From Tetrahymena thermophila SB210 (lineage: Eukaryota > Ciliophora > Oligohymenophorea > Hymenostomatida > Tetrahymenidae): a DNA stretch of 64,000 nucleotides. Below the pieces are notes generated by a model. The model made no database searches, was not told the DNA's origin, and saw only the letters and a program-made list of their open reading frames with translations. The stretch's first letter is position 1, and every line of letters begins with the position of its first letter. Made by a program: the position numbers and the translations under genes. This document shows, in pieces, positions 34,834-46,743 of this stretch. The stretch spans positions 587,493 to 651,492 of the forward strand of contig NW_002476554.1 in assembly GCF_000189635.1 (NCBI RefSeq). Reading direction: 5' to 3'.

Positions 34834-35453
34834 AATACAAATAAATGGAAATTCAAAATGAGTTTAAAGTTCTATTTTGAACCATAAGTAATAATAAAAA
34901 CATATTCTCAAATCAATATTTTAAATCATAAATTATAATTAAAATGTAAGCTCAAACCAATATTTTTGATAAAATTTAACAAAATATTGATACATTTAAT
35001 AAAAAATAAGCTAAATCTAAATATATTAATTAATACCTCATCTTTAAAAAAACAATTCTAACTTTTAAAAAATCTTTCTAATTTTATAAAAAACATTTCT
35101 TACTTTTTTAAAAAAAAATGATCTAACAATTATAAAATTTGTTATAATAATGAAAAAATCTTTCTAACTTTGAAATATTTTTGAGAAAACCTCATTAAAA
35201 TAAAAATTATTTTAGAATTTTATCATAAGATTTTGCTTTTATTTAATATTATATTTAATAATATATTGTGGCAATAATTTAATTTATTTTTATCTTACTT
35301 TTTGTTAAATTTAAAAGTAATTTTGAATAGATTACAGCAAAATATTTTTACATAATTTTTGGTATTTATTTAATGATTAAAATTTAAAAAAGCAATTTTT
35401 AATAAAATTTTATATAAAAGTAGTCACAATACAGCCAGCATGGATACTTTAAC
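34834..35453. other. Intergenic between same-strand genes
   Basis: Strongly AT-rich with repeated short phrases such as tctaactttnaaaaa near 35,040-35,180. No coding or structural signal supported. Confidence 0.5.
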
Positions 35454-37000
35454 ATGATAGTTTTAGAAAAAAACAAAATGATAAGATTAAATCTATTTGA
35501 TTACTTGATATTCTCGTAAGAAATCAAACTAAATTACATTATTTTGATTTAATTAAATCAATATTTTTATTTTTATTTATAGAGAAGAAAAAACTGAGAA
35601 ATAGTAGCTAGAATCCTTTTAATATACACTAAATACTAATGAAAACTAAAAAAAACAAAGCCTCACCATATAATCTTGCATATTCTTAGATTCCATGAGC
35701 TTTATAACTTTGGATTCTTAGTTGGAAATGAATTTATGGAACATTGATTTAAATAAGCCTATTTTATCTAATTCACTCTCAGATTTCGATATACAAACTG
35801 TATAATTACTCAATTTGAGTTAAAATAAAATTATCATTTATGACAAGTTCAGTGTCAAAGTTTACAACATTTTAAAAGATCAGCTTTCCAAATTACCTAA
35901 AATTTTTATTGAGAAAAACCATGACTATGAACTGAGATTCTAAGAATATTAAATAAAAAAACTTATACCTTTAAATTCTCCAGATAATTTGTTTATAGTA
36001 CTGACTTAAAAATCTTAGTTCATTCTTTGCAATGCAAATTCAAAAAAATATGAATGCTAATTTTCTCTTATGAATATTCCTAAGATCTAAAACAATTATT
36101 ATAATGAAGAAAATATCATCCCTCAAGCAGACCTTTTGATTTCAGAAAATAGTTATTAGTAGATAATAGAAAATTAGACATTCTAAAATAATTCTTCAAT
36201 AATTTATTAAAATCCAAATTAATCTTACATTCAAAACTAATAACAAATGCAGCAGTTAATCCATTCAAACAATATAAAAAAGTAAAATGAAAACTCAAAT
36301 AGTTTATTCAAAAAATTTGTATCGTTTTTTAAAAAATGCAATTAAGAACCAGCATTTGAATAAGAATTAAAAAAATAAATAATACCAGATGTTCCCTTAG
36401 TTATTATTTTAGAAGCTAAATATATTTATTATATAAAATTAAGAGATTTAGTGTTTAAGTAATTTGATAAGATCTCTAATTAATAAAACCTACCATCCTA
36501 TGGCAAATATGTTTGCGGAATTTTCCACCCAATGAACAAATCTTAAATTCTATTTATAAACGATAGTAAAGAATTGATTATCTATGACTACATTAGTGAC
36601 TTAGCCATAATAAAACTGCACTTTGCAGAATCTCTTTTAGATTTACAATATTTCTCTTTTGAAAAGAGAAACTACTTGGTTATCAAAGATTTTAGCAATT
36701 TATTTATTTCAAAACTTGATCTAGAATATCCTGCAGTAATCAATAAATAAATAAATAATTATTATTTCATTCATTCATTTATTAGCTCTAATTGATAAAT
36801 TAACTTTTATATTTATTTTAAAGATTGATTCATTTCATTAGAAATGTATTAATTAGTGATATATTTTTTTATTCTATTAACAGGAGGCATAAAACTTTTA
36901 AAAGATTAAGTCAGGTTAAATAAGACAAGTTATCATGTTTCCAAGGTGTTTAGCATAATAGACAGGTACTTCTGTAAAATCTAGTTACAGAAACTAATGA
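35454..37000 (+). CDS. Hypothetical protein, possibly a WD-like beta-propeller
   Basis: Exons 35454-35515, 35583-36735 and 36884-37000 give 443 residues ending in TGA; exon lengths keep frame across both introns. I do not recognise the family. The first half contains strands reminiscent of WD blades (SCIFLDSMSFITLDSQ then MNLWNIDLNKPIL). A Gln/Asn-rich insert follows (about residues 200-260), then more alternating strands (QILFINDSKELIIYDYIS). There is no signal peptide or membrane helix. The last exon is inferred: without it the frame runs on to a TGA at 36793-36795, but GTAATC at 36736 and the AACAG ending at 36883 make a normal ciliate intron, and the joined tail (VIMFPRCLAQQ) looks like protein. 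A first ATG 24 bases before a second in-frame ATG was chosen. Confidence 0.6.
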
Positions 37001-38305
37001 AAAATATTAAATATTTAATTTATTAAAATAAAAAAATAACACATTTAATGAAAGATTTCATTTCTTTTTATCACTCTATGAAAAAATATTTAAAATAAAT
37101 TGAGAGATAATTAAAAAATATTTAAATATATTTATTATTTTTCATTCAAACAATTCTTAATGAAAATTCATTAAATAATATCCTTTTGAAAAACTTTATA
37201 TTTCTAATTCTTAATTAAATATCTAACTAATTTACTAACTTACTTACTACATTTTTAATGATATCTCTCTTAATAAAATGTAAATAAAATATATTTATGA
37301 TATTAAATAAATATTTTAAAAGTAATTCAATACATTTCAACAATTTTATATTTTAAGGAAAAATTTAATAAAAATATTATATGATAAGTGTTAAATTATC
37401 TAAAATTACAGATAAAAATTAATAACACAACCATACAATTAGAATAATTAAGATGATAAATATTAGCTATAAAAAAGATATACGGTAAAGGTTCATATAT
37501 TAAGGCTGGTTTTTTTAAAAAATTTTAATATGGTTTAATTGAAAATTTGGTTTATGAGATGTCTAAACTAAAATCGAGGTGGCCTTAATATAATAACCTT
37601 TACAGTATCTATTTTCTTATTTCTTCTGCTAATAATTTATATTTTATTTATCAATCATTATTTTTTACAATACATTTTAAATTGAAGTAATAAAATTAAA
37701 TAAAATATTTATAATAAATAAATAAATTAAAACTGAAAATATTATTTAAATTATTTTAGCTTAATTTATACTTTTTAATCACTAAATTAGTCTATCATTT
37801 ATTTGTTTTAATTTATGTAAAATCAATTTATAATCATGAATAAGTAGGTGCAGTTATACTTATTTAATTTTCATTAGCACTAAATAAGAATTAATTACAA
37901 TCGTTTTGTTGTTAGAATTTTTCTTTTTATTTAAATCTAAACTCTTAAAATATAAAGAAAGAACATTCAAATTTACTAAAAATACTTATATGTTAATAAA
38001 AACTGAAGATACCAATTTTAAGTTTTTTAAATTTGATTACTTTTTAATAATTAAATGAAATAAATAACTTTATTTTAATAGTTTAATGAAAAATAAATCT
38101 ACAGTTATGTAATTATATATTTATGAATGCATTTATGTGTTGATATTTGTGATTTTAATTATTTTTTTTTAATTAATAAGCCTAAGTTACTATATTTTAA
38201 TTGCTTAGCGTTTTTATATTTTAGTAATTCATTTTTAACTTTATGATTACAGTTATATATTTTTAGAGTAGAATTGCGTATTAACTGAATCAATAATGCC
38301 AGCAC
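37001..38305. other. Intergenic between convergent genes
   Basis: AT-rich with no gene recognised. It contains a conspicuous imperfect inverted repeat at 37,477-37,609, listed separately. Confidence 0.5.
37477..37609. repeat. Imperfect inverted repeat, arms of about 28-30 bp
   Basis: The left arm 37,477-37,506 and the reverse complement of the right arm 37,582-37,609 share GTAAAGGTT and ATATTAAGGC, with a few mismatches and small bulges between. About 75 bases separate the arms. The RNA would fold into a long hairpin. It could be a small noncoding RNA gene, the ends of a short transposon derivative, or a 3' processing signal; I cannot tell which. Confidence 0.6.
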
Positions 38306-38734
38306 TCATTTTTTTAAAATTATTGTTAATCCTACTCCTGTTTGTGCCATTGCGCCTGTAATTATAATTTGATTTCCAAGTATAATACCAGAATATGGAG
38401 AACCATAAGAATTGAGATTCAAAATGTTATTTTAGCATGTACCAAAAAAAGTTTTGAGAACTCCCTACATATATTAGTTAATACATGGCAAAAGTTCATC
38501 TACTTGTGTTTGCTTATCCTTAACAGTTCCTGATATAAGAATATTACTTCCTTGCACATTGATATCAGTTGGAAATGTAAACTTAGAATAAAAGTTGCAT
38601 ATCTACTCAACAGGATTTAACACTTCAAAAGTTATAAACCCATTCCAGCTGCCATTGATATTACTACAATCTAAAGCACTTGTAAGTACTAGAAGAAAAT
38701 GACAAAGAATTATTTTTTTTTGCATTTATTTCAT
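38306..38734 (-). CDS. Small secreted protein of unknown family
   Basis: A single exon of 142 residues ends in TGA. The N-terminus KKIILCHFLLVLTSALDC is a clear signal peptide with a likely cleavage site after Ala. The mature part has Cys residues in DCSNINGSWNG, QICNFYSKF, LLPCINQYM and FFGTCQNN and ends in a beta-rich, Gly-containing stretch (SGIILGNQIIITGAMAQ), consistent with a disulphide-bonded extracellular or granule protein. Two in-frame ATGs lie nine bases apart (38734 and 38725) and either could start it. Ciliates have many such small secreted proteins. I do not recognise this one, and no related gene is in the window. Confidence 0.7.
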
Positions 38735-39485
38735 TTTTTTAATTTTTTAAAAATGTTTAATATATAATTTCCTTTTTTTTTTCCCTCTTATTCTTTTAAT
38801 ACTAACTAAAATCGTATAAGTAAATCAATAATATCGAAAATTGCAAAAAAGTTTAACTAATAAACAATTCTTCTATTTCAATTTACTTATAATTTTAGAT
38901 GGAGATAGATGGGTTATTTCTGATTATTTATGATTCTGATTTTAATTCTATATCAAATAAGTTTTTTTATTGATTAATTAATTCCTAGTTTTTAATAAAT
39001 GAAATAGAGACTATTAATTAACTATAAATAGATTTGAAAAATATTAATTAGTATGAAATTTAATGTAATTATTTGAATGGAAATTAATGATTTTTGATAT
39101 TATGCAATAAAAAAGTTTTTAAATTAATTTGTTTTTTGATGTGACCAATGTTATGTCATTTTTGCAAAATTTAATGGATATGTGATGCTTTATTTTAAGC
39201 AAAACTAGAACTTGTATGCTTTTTTATAAGATATTGTTTTTCTTAAAAGATATCAAGAAATACTAAAATGTCTGATAGAACTAAATGTCAAATTAAATAA
39301 TAACAAAAAGTCTAAACTTATAAGTACATATTTATTAATGTAATTTTTTATGTATAAAAGATGTAATAAATGGAGAAAATCATTTTACTAGCATTCTAGC
39401 TAAAAAGAAATAGATTATAAAAAACAATAAAAATTAATAGATAGATGATAGTACAGCATTAATAAAAAAATAGTTATTAAGTAAA
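38735..39485. other. Intergenic between same-strand genes
   Basis: AT-rich; upstream of the secreted protein gene and downstream of triosephosphate isomerase. No feature recognised. Confidence 0.5.
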
Positions 39486-40730
<1,245 letters not shown>

Positions 40731-40745
40731 TTTTGATATACTTAA

Positions 40746-40767
40746 TTTTTTTTTTTTTTTTTTTTTT
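40746..40767 (-). promoter_or_regulatory. A22 tract immediately upstream of the TPI start codon
   Basis: Read on the coding (minus) strand, 22 consecutive A residues end about 15 bases before the ATG. Homopolymeric A leaders fit the A-rich 5' flanks of ciliate genes, and the tract may exclude nucleosomes. No direct evidence of function is visible. Confidence 0.4.
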
Positions 40768-41852
40768 GAGATAAGAAATAGTAAGTAAATAAAATTTTAT
40801 AATCAATTTGAAAATTTTTGGATATAGCTGATATTTTTATAGTAATTATTAGTTCGTCATTCGGTTGATATTAAAAATTATTGCAATACATATTATTATT
40901 TAATACGTCTCAACAATATTATTTGTGAGGGTTTTTAATACACACTTTGCTTCACTCCTCATACTTTTCTAGAAAATGGCATCTTTAAAATAAGCTAAAA
41001 TCTTCACTAATTTGTTTTAAAGCATTGAATTTCATGACATAAAACTATTCTAGTTTATATTTTGGCACTTTATAAATCTGTTACATAATTGATCTCATCA
41101 ATAATATTAAACTATATCCAAGATATCAATTATCCTAATCTATTTATATCTTTCAAACTCTCCAAAAGAAAAAAAGCAAAAGAAAAGATATTATATTAAG
41201 ATATGCATTCAATATTTTTCATTTATATAAAAATATTTATTTTATATTTTATTTATAAATTAGTTATTTATTTTATATCAGTTCAATTAAAATTATTCTG
41301 TTTATAAGTTTAGTTAGAAATATTCAAAGTATTTATGTATCATAGCATATTATTAAATTAAAAGATGAAAAAAAACTAGAGTACAAATATATTTATAAAG
41401 TAATATTATACAAATTAAAAAATATTTACAAATGCTAATTTATTTATTTATTTAAAATATTTTTATTAAATGAAACTATTTTTATATTATAAATTATAAT
41501 TTCATTTGAATTAAAAATTAAATAAAAATATAATAATATGTTCATTCAAAATTTTATTTTCATAATTTTTTAATTGTAATTTAAATATTTTTAAAATTTT
41601 GTGAATGAATTAAAATAATTTTCAAATATAAATAAAATAAAAAAATTCTTTTATTTGTTTTATATTATATATCTATGATTTATTAAAAATGTCTTTAATC
41701 AGATCAGAATATATTTTGTCTTTTGATGTATTAGAATATTTTGAAATTAAGATTCTTATTTTATCAGTTAAGATAGATAATAGTTTTTAGATTTTACTAA
41801 TTATCTTAATTTAATTAAAAATAAAGCAAAAAGTAGACAGACTTTCACAAGA
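40768..41852. other. Intergenic between divergent genes
   Basis: AT-rich shared promoter region of the isomerase (-) and the ADP-ribosyltransferase-like gene (+). The last 200 bases before 41,853 are repeated, diverged, before 44,323 (for example the ttagattttantaattatctta phrase), so the tandem duplication included upstream DNA. Confidence 0.55.
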
Positions 41853-43523
41853 ATGGAAGCCTTAAATAAAAATTCAGTAATGAGCCAACTCTGTAATAAG
41901 CATAACTCAAACTACATTTATTTAGAAAATGAATAAACTTCATAAGAAAATCCTTTAGCCTGCAGTTAATGTTACTTGGAAAATAGAGAAAAATAATATA
42001 TAATTATTTAAAAAGTAATAAATAGCGATAATAAAAAACCAGTAATGAATTGGCCAAAAGGATTTACAAATTAGGCTTACTAATTTTTAGATTCACAGCA
42101 AAAAGATAAGAAAGTAGAATTGAAACAGAAAATAATTGATTTCTATCAATAACTTGAGCGATAAATCTAATCAGAATTAGAATTGTCAAAATAATAGTAA
42201 ATAAAATAATTAGACGAATATTTCCTAGATTTCTCTGAAATGTAAAATTTCTATTATGAATATTTCAGACTTAAATAGCTGAAAGAGCTCATGGCATATG
42301 ATGATAAATTAATAACTTAATAATATTAAAGATTGCTAAGATAATTAAACAACTAAAATAATAATAATACAACTATTGAAACTTGTTTATAATATCTCTA
42401 TAGAAGTATAGAAATGTATAAAGATATTGATAAATAGATTATCTTTGAATTTGAAAAAGTATAATAAGATTTAAAGAAAGCTGTTTAAGAAATTAGAATT
42501 TTACCTCAAATGTCTCAACATTTTCAGAAACCTCAATTATTATCTCAAAATATAGGATTATCTCAATATAATTAATAACTTTAAGAAGTTTAATACTTTC
42601 CCTAATCTTAAATATCAAATAAGATTAAGTAAAATGAAATACTTAAAAAGGCTCAATAATCTCAAATAGAATAAAACTAAATAAATTAATCCAGCTATTA
42701 GAATAACTAAAGACTGATGAATACTTCGAAAACTAACAAGTTGCCTATACCATTTTACCCAAATATAATTGCTCCTTCCGAAATAGGAATAATTTTCTCT
42801 TAAGAAATAAAAGACCAAATGAGTTAAAATAACTCAATAAATTTTTTAAGATTTAAAAATGAATTTTTTTAAGAAAAACTAACAAAATTAATAATTGAAC
42901 CCATTGACATGAGCTATAATTAAAAGTTAAATTATTCATATTTTTTAAATAAGTTATAAAATATGTCCAAAGATGTTTTTAATATTTATAACTCAAATAA
43001 TGAATAATAACTAGCTTAATAAATAGTAATTTACATTAATAAAAATTTGCATAATGAAATTAATTAAATCTTGCTTTCTAAGAATTCTAAGCTAGTTGAA
43101 AAGTGGGTACCTTTGATATCATTGTATTAGAAGTCTCTCTGTATATACAGTGATATTTAACTAAAAAATAATTAATAATAAACGAACAAACATTTGTATA
43201 GACCAGCTTTAATACCAGAATATCACTTCAACTAACTGATATAAATAAATAATAATATTTGCTTTACTTCATTTTAGACTTTTGTTTCTTATTCCTCAAT
43301 AGCAATTCAGTATATTTTAAACTAAAAATAAAGCAATGAAAATATCAATGTGATATTTGAATACAAACCTGAAATCAATTATTCCTCAGCATAAAGAATA
43401 ATTTAAATAAATTAAGAATTTATAACTTAACCAATTATTGTCTATAAAATAATTGATATTAAAAAATTTACCTTAAATAATAAAATTTTCTATGAAGTTT
43501 AAATACAAAAAAATGAACATTGA
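41853..43523 (+). CDS. Zinc-motif, coiled-coil and ADP-ribosyltransferase-like protein (copy 1)
   Basis: A single exon of 556 residues ends in TGA. A putative zinc-binding motif C14-x2-H17-x19-C37-x2-C40 (LCNKHNS ... LACSQCYL) opens the protein; this spacing is common in ciliate B-box-like proteins. Residues about 75-330 are Gln/Asn/Lys-rich and coiled-coil-like. The C-terminal 170 residues resemble R-S-E class ADP-ribosyltransferases (PF01129-like): Arg450 in HLYRPALIPEY, Ser473 in ICFTSFQTF, a strand INVIFEYKPEI, and Glu522 in INQEFITQPIIVYKI, which matches the usual E-V-L-x-P-x-x-x-F-x-V strand. The residue two before the Glu is Asn, not the Glu or Gln of characterised enzymes, so activity and acceptor are open. 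No signal peptide, so probably cytosolic or nuclear. A tandem paralogue follows 800 bases downstream. Confidence 0.72.
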
Positions 43524-44322
43524 ATAAGAAAAACAATTATTGCAAAAGTTGCTGATAATAAAATTTATATTCTAAATTGCATATTTTTTTAATTATATTG
43601 TTAATTTTGTAAATCAACAAAATCTATTTTTTTTTTATGAAAGTTTTTCATTTTTATTTAGAAAATTTATTTAAATCAAACATAATTTATTGTGAGCTAA
43701 CTAACTAATATCCATTGTTATCAATAAAAAAAACTTTTTTTAAAAAATTTTTTATCTAGAATGTATGAATTATATTTGATTTACTAATAAACCCATTATC
43801 ATTTTTTTGGTATGTCTATTGAAATGAAATTTAGTTTGTGATTTAGACCAATCTTCAAAAATAATCTAAGAAACTAATAATATTTAAAACTTTTACCTTT
43901 TTTATATACCGTGGTTTCTCATATATTAAGGAATTTTTTTAATAAATTGTGAAAAAATTTGTATTAAGGACGAAATCTTTTTTTTCCAAAAACTAAATAT
44001 TTATTGATAAGTCGTAAGCTTAATTTACATTATATTTGATAATACTCTCCCTTTTCTAATATTAATTAAAGATCAATAAATAGATTTTAATAAATACTTT
44101 TATTATAGATTTTCTATTTTTATCTTTTTGATATATTAAAAACAAACATCTTTTATTAGATCAGGGATTTATTCTTTCTTCAGATGTATTAGAATATTTA
44201 TTAGATAAGATTCTTATTTTCTCAGTAAAGAATTTGATAATAGTTTTTAGATTTTAGTAATTATCTTAATTTAAGGTAAATTTAATCAAAGATAAACATA
44301 AAATAGATAGATATTCACAAAG
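43524..44322. other. Spacer between tandem paralogues
   Basis: AT-rich; its second half resembles the upstream flank of copy 1, consistent with a tandem duplication including the promoter. No gene seen. Confidence 0.55.
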
Positions 44323-45978
44323 ATGGAAGCCTTAAATAAATATTCAGTAATGAACCAATTCTGTAGTAAGCATAATTTAAGCTATATCTATCTAGAAATT
44401 GAATAAGCTTAGTAAGAAAACCCTCTAGCCTGCAGTTAATGTTGCTTGGAAAATAGAGAAAAATAATATATAAGTATTTAAAAAATAATAGAGAGTGATA
44501 GTAAAAAGCCAGTAATGAATTGGCCAAAAGGGTTTACAATTTAGGCTTACTAATTTTTAGATTCTCCACTGCAAAAAGATAAGAAAGGAGAATTGATTAA
44601 CAAAATAATGGATTTCTATCAATAACTTTAGCAAGAAATCTTATTAGAATTAGATTAGTCAAAAAAATAGTAAATAAAATAATTAGAGCAGTATTTCTTA
44701 GATTTCTCTGAAATGAGAAATTTCTATTATGAATCTTTCAGACTTAAATAGCTGAAGGAGCTCATGGCATATGATGATAAATTAATAACATAATAATATT
44801 AAAGATTGCTAAGAGAATTAAACAACAAAAATAATAATAATAAAACAATTGAAACTTGTTTATAACACCTCTACATAAGTATAGAAAGGTATAGAGATAT
44901 TGATTAATAGATTCGCTTTGAATATTCTAATTAAGCAAAATAAAATATAAAGTAAATCATTTAAGGAATTTAAATTTTACCTCAAATGTCTCAAAATTCT
45001 CAGCAACCTTAACAATAATCTTAAAATATGAGATTCTCTCAATAGAATTAATAATTTTAAGAAATTTAACTATCTCTATAATCTCAAATAGCTTAGTAAA
45101 ATTAAATACTTGATTAGGCTCAATAGTCTCTAATATAATCAAGCTAAATAAATTAATTTAGCAGTTAGAATAACTAAAATCTGTTTAATAATTTGCAGAC
45201 TATACCTTTTTACCCAAATATAGTGGCTCCTTCAGAAATAGGAGTAATTTTCTCTTAATAAATCAAAGAGCAAATGAATTAATATAACTCAACAAATCTT
45301 TTAAGATTTAAAAACGAATTCTCTGAAGAAAAACTAACAAAAGTAATAAGGGAATCTGTTAATATTAGCAATAATTAGAAGTTAAATTATAAGTCTTTTT
45401 TAAATAAATTATAATATATGACCTAATAGGTTTTTGATTTTAATAACTTAAACAATGAATAATAACTAGCTTAATAAATATTTTTTTACATTAATAAAAA
45501 TATGCATAATGAAATTAATTAAATTTTACTTTCTAATAACTCTAAGCTAGTTGAAATGTGGGTACCTTTGATATAATTGTATTAGAAGTCTCTCTCTATA
45601 TATAGTGGGATTTAAGTAATAAATAATTAATAATAAATGAACACAATTCTGTATAGACCAGCTTTAATACCATAATATCACTTCAACTAGTTGATATAAG
45701 TAAATAATCAAATTTGCTTTACTTCATTTTAGACTTTTGTTCCTTCGTACTTAACAGCAATTCAGTACATTTTTCACCAAAAACAAAGTGAAGAAAATAT
45801 GAATGTGATATTTAAATACAAGCCTGAAATCAGTTAGTCATCAGAATTAAGAATAATTTAAATAAATTAAGTATATATAACTTAACCAATTATTGTCTAC
45901 AAAATAATTGACATCAAAAGATCAACCATAAATAATAAAATTTTCTATCAAGTTTAAATTCAAAAAAATGAATATTGA
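44323..45978 (+). CDS. Zinc-motif, coiled-coil and ADP-ribosyltransferase-like protein (copy 2)
   Basis: A single exon of 551 residues ends in TGA, alignable to copy 1 along its whole length. The zinc-binding motif is kept (FCSKHNL ... LACSQCCL), as are the presumed NAD-binding Arg (ILYRPALIPQY) and Ser (ICFTSFQTF). At the position of Glu522 of copy 1 this protein has Val517 (INQVYITQPIIVYKI), while the strand around it is unchanged. If the Glu is catalytic, as in the R-S-E family, this paralogue would be inactive as a transferase and might act as a binding or regulatory partner. The frame is uninterrupted, and indels relative to copy 1 are whole codons, so it is unlikely to be a pseudogene. 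It shares the start MEALNK and the ending VQIQKNE with copy 1. Confidence 0.72.
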
Positions 45979-46743
45979 ATAAAAAATGCAATATTGTAAA
46001 GTTGATGATAAAATTTATATTCTAAATAGGATATTTTTTTTAATACTTTGTAAATTTTGTAAATCAACAGAATCTATTTATTTTTATTTGTTTTAGGATA
46101 TATATAATTCATTTAATGTATTCAATTTTAATTTAGTAAATTAATTTAAAATAAAAAATATTTAATTATGAGCTAAATAAATTTTTGATGAAAAATTTTT
46201 TATTTTTTTTGTTAGTTCAGGTTCTAAATCAACTTATTTTGATAGATATCTTTTTTTATTATTCTATTAAATATTTATTTCCTACTACAGAAATAATTAT
46301 CAGAGGATAGAAATATATATGTTTACTTATATTTGTTAGTGTTTGAATAAATTTAATTTATTGCTTTTTTCATAAAGATAAAACAAACAATTGATAAATA
46401 TATATTTTAATACCAAACAAATTAATTTCTAAATAACTTATTAACAATATAACTTAACTTTTTAACTAATTTTAAAATAATCAATAATTTTTAACAAATA
46501 TGTAACATAAATTAAATGCTAACTTACTAAATTAAACATTTTTTTAGTTATTACAATTAATAGAATATATTTATTTATTTATATATAATTAGTATTAATT
46601 TTTATTTTATTTTAGTATTTTAGATGAATTAAATTTGTTAAACTTAACTTAAATTAGTTTATAAATATATTTGAAATCACTTACTCCTACTACTTCTCTT
46701 TATATACAGAGGAAGTAATCAATAATTTCTTTCATTTATTGAT
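45979..46743. other. Intergenic between convergent genes
   Basis: AT-rich 3' flanks of the second ADP-ribosyltransferase-like gene (+) and importin alpha (-). Nothing else recognised. Confidence 0.5.

Noticed and set aside
42615-42818. Minus-strand ORFs at 42615-42818 and 44315-44527
   Set aside because: Opposite the single-exon zinc-motif/ADP-ribosyltransferase-like genes.
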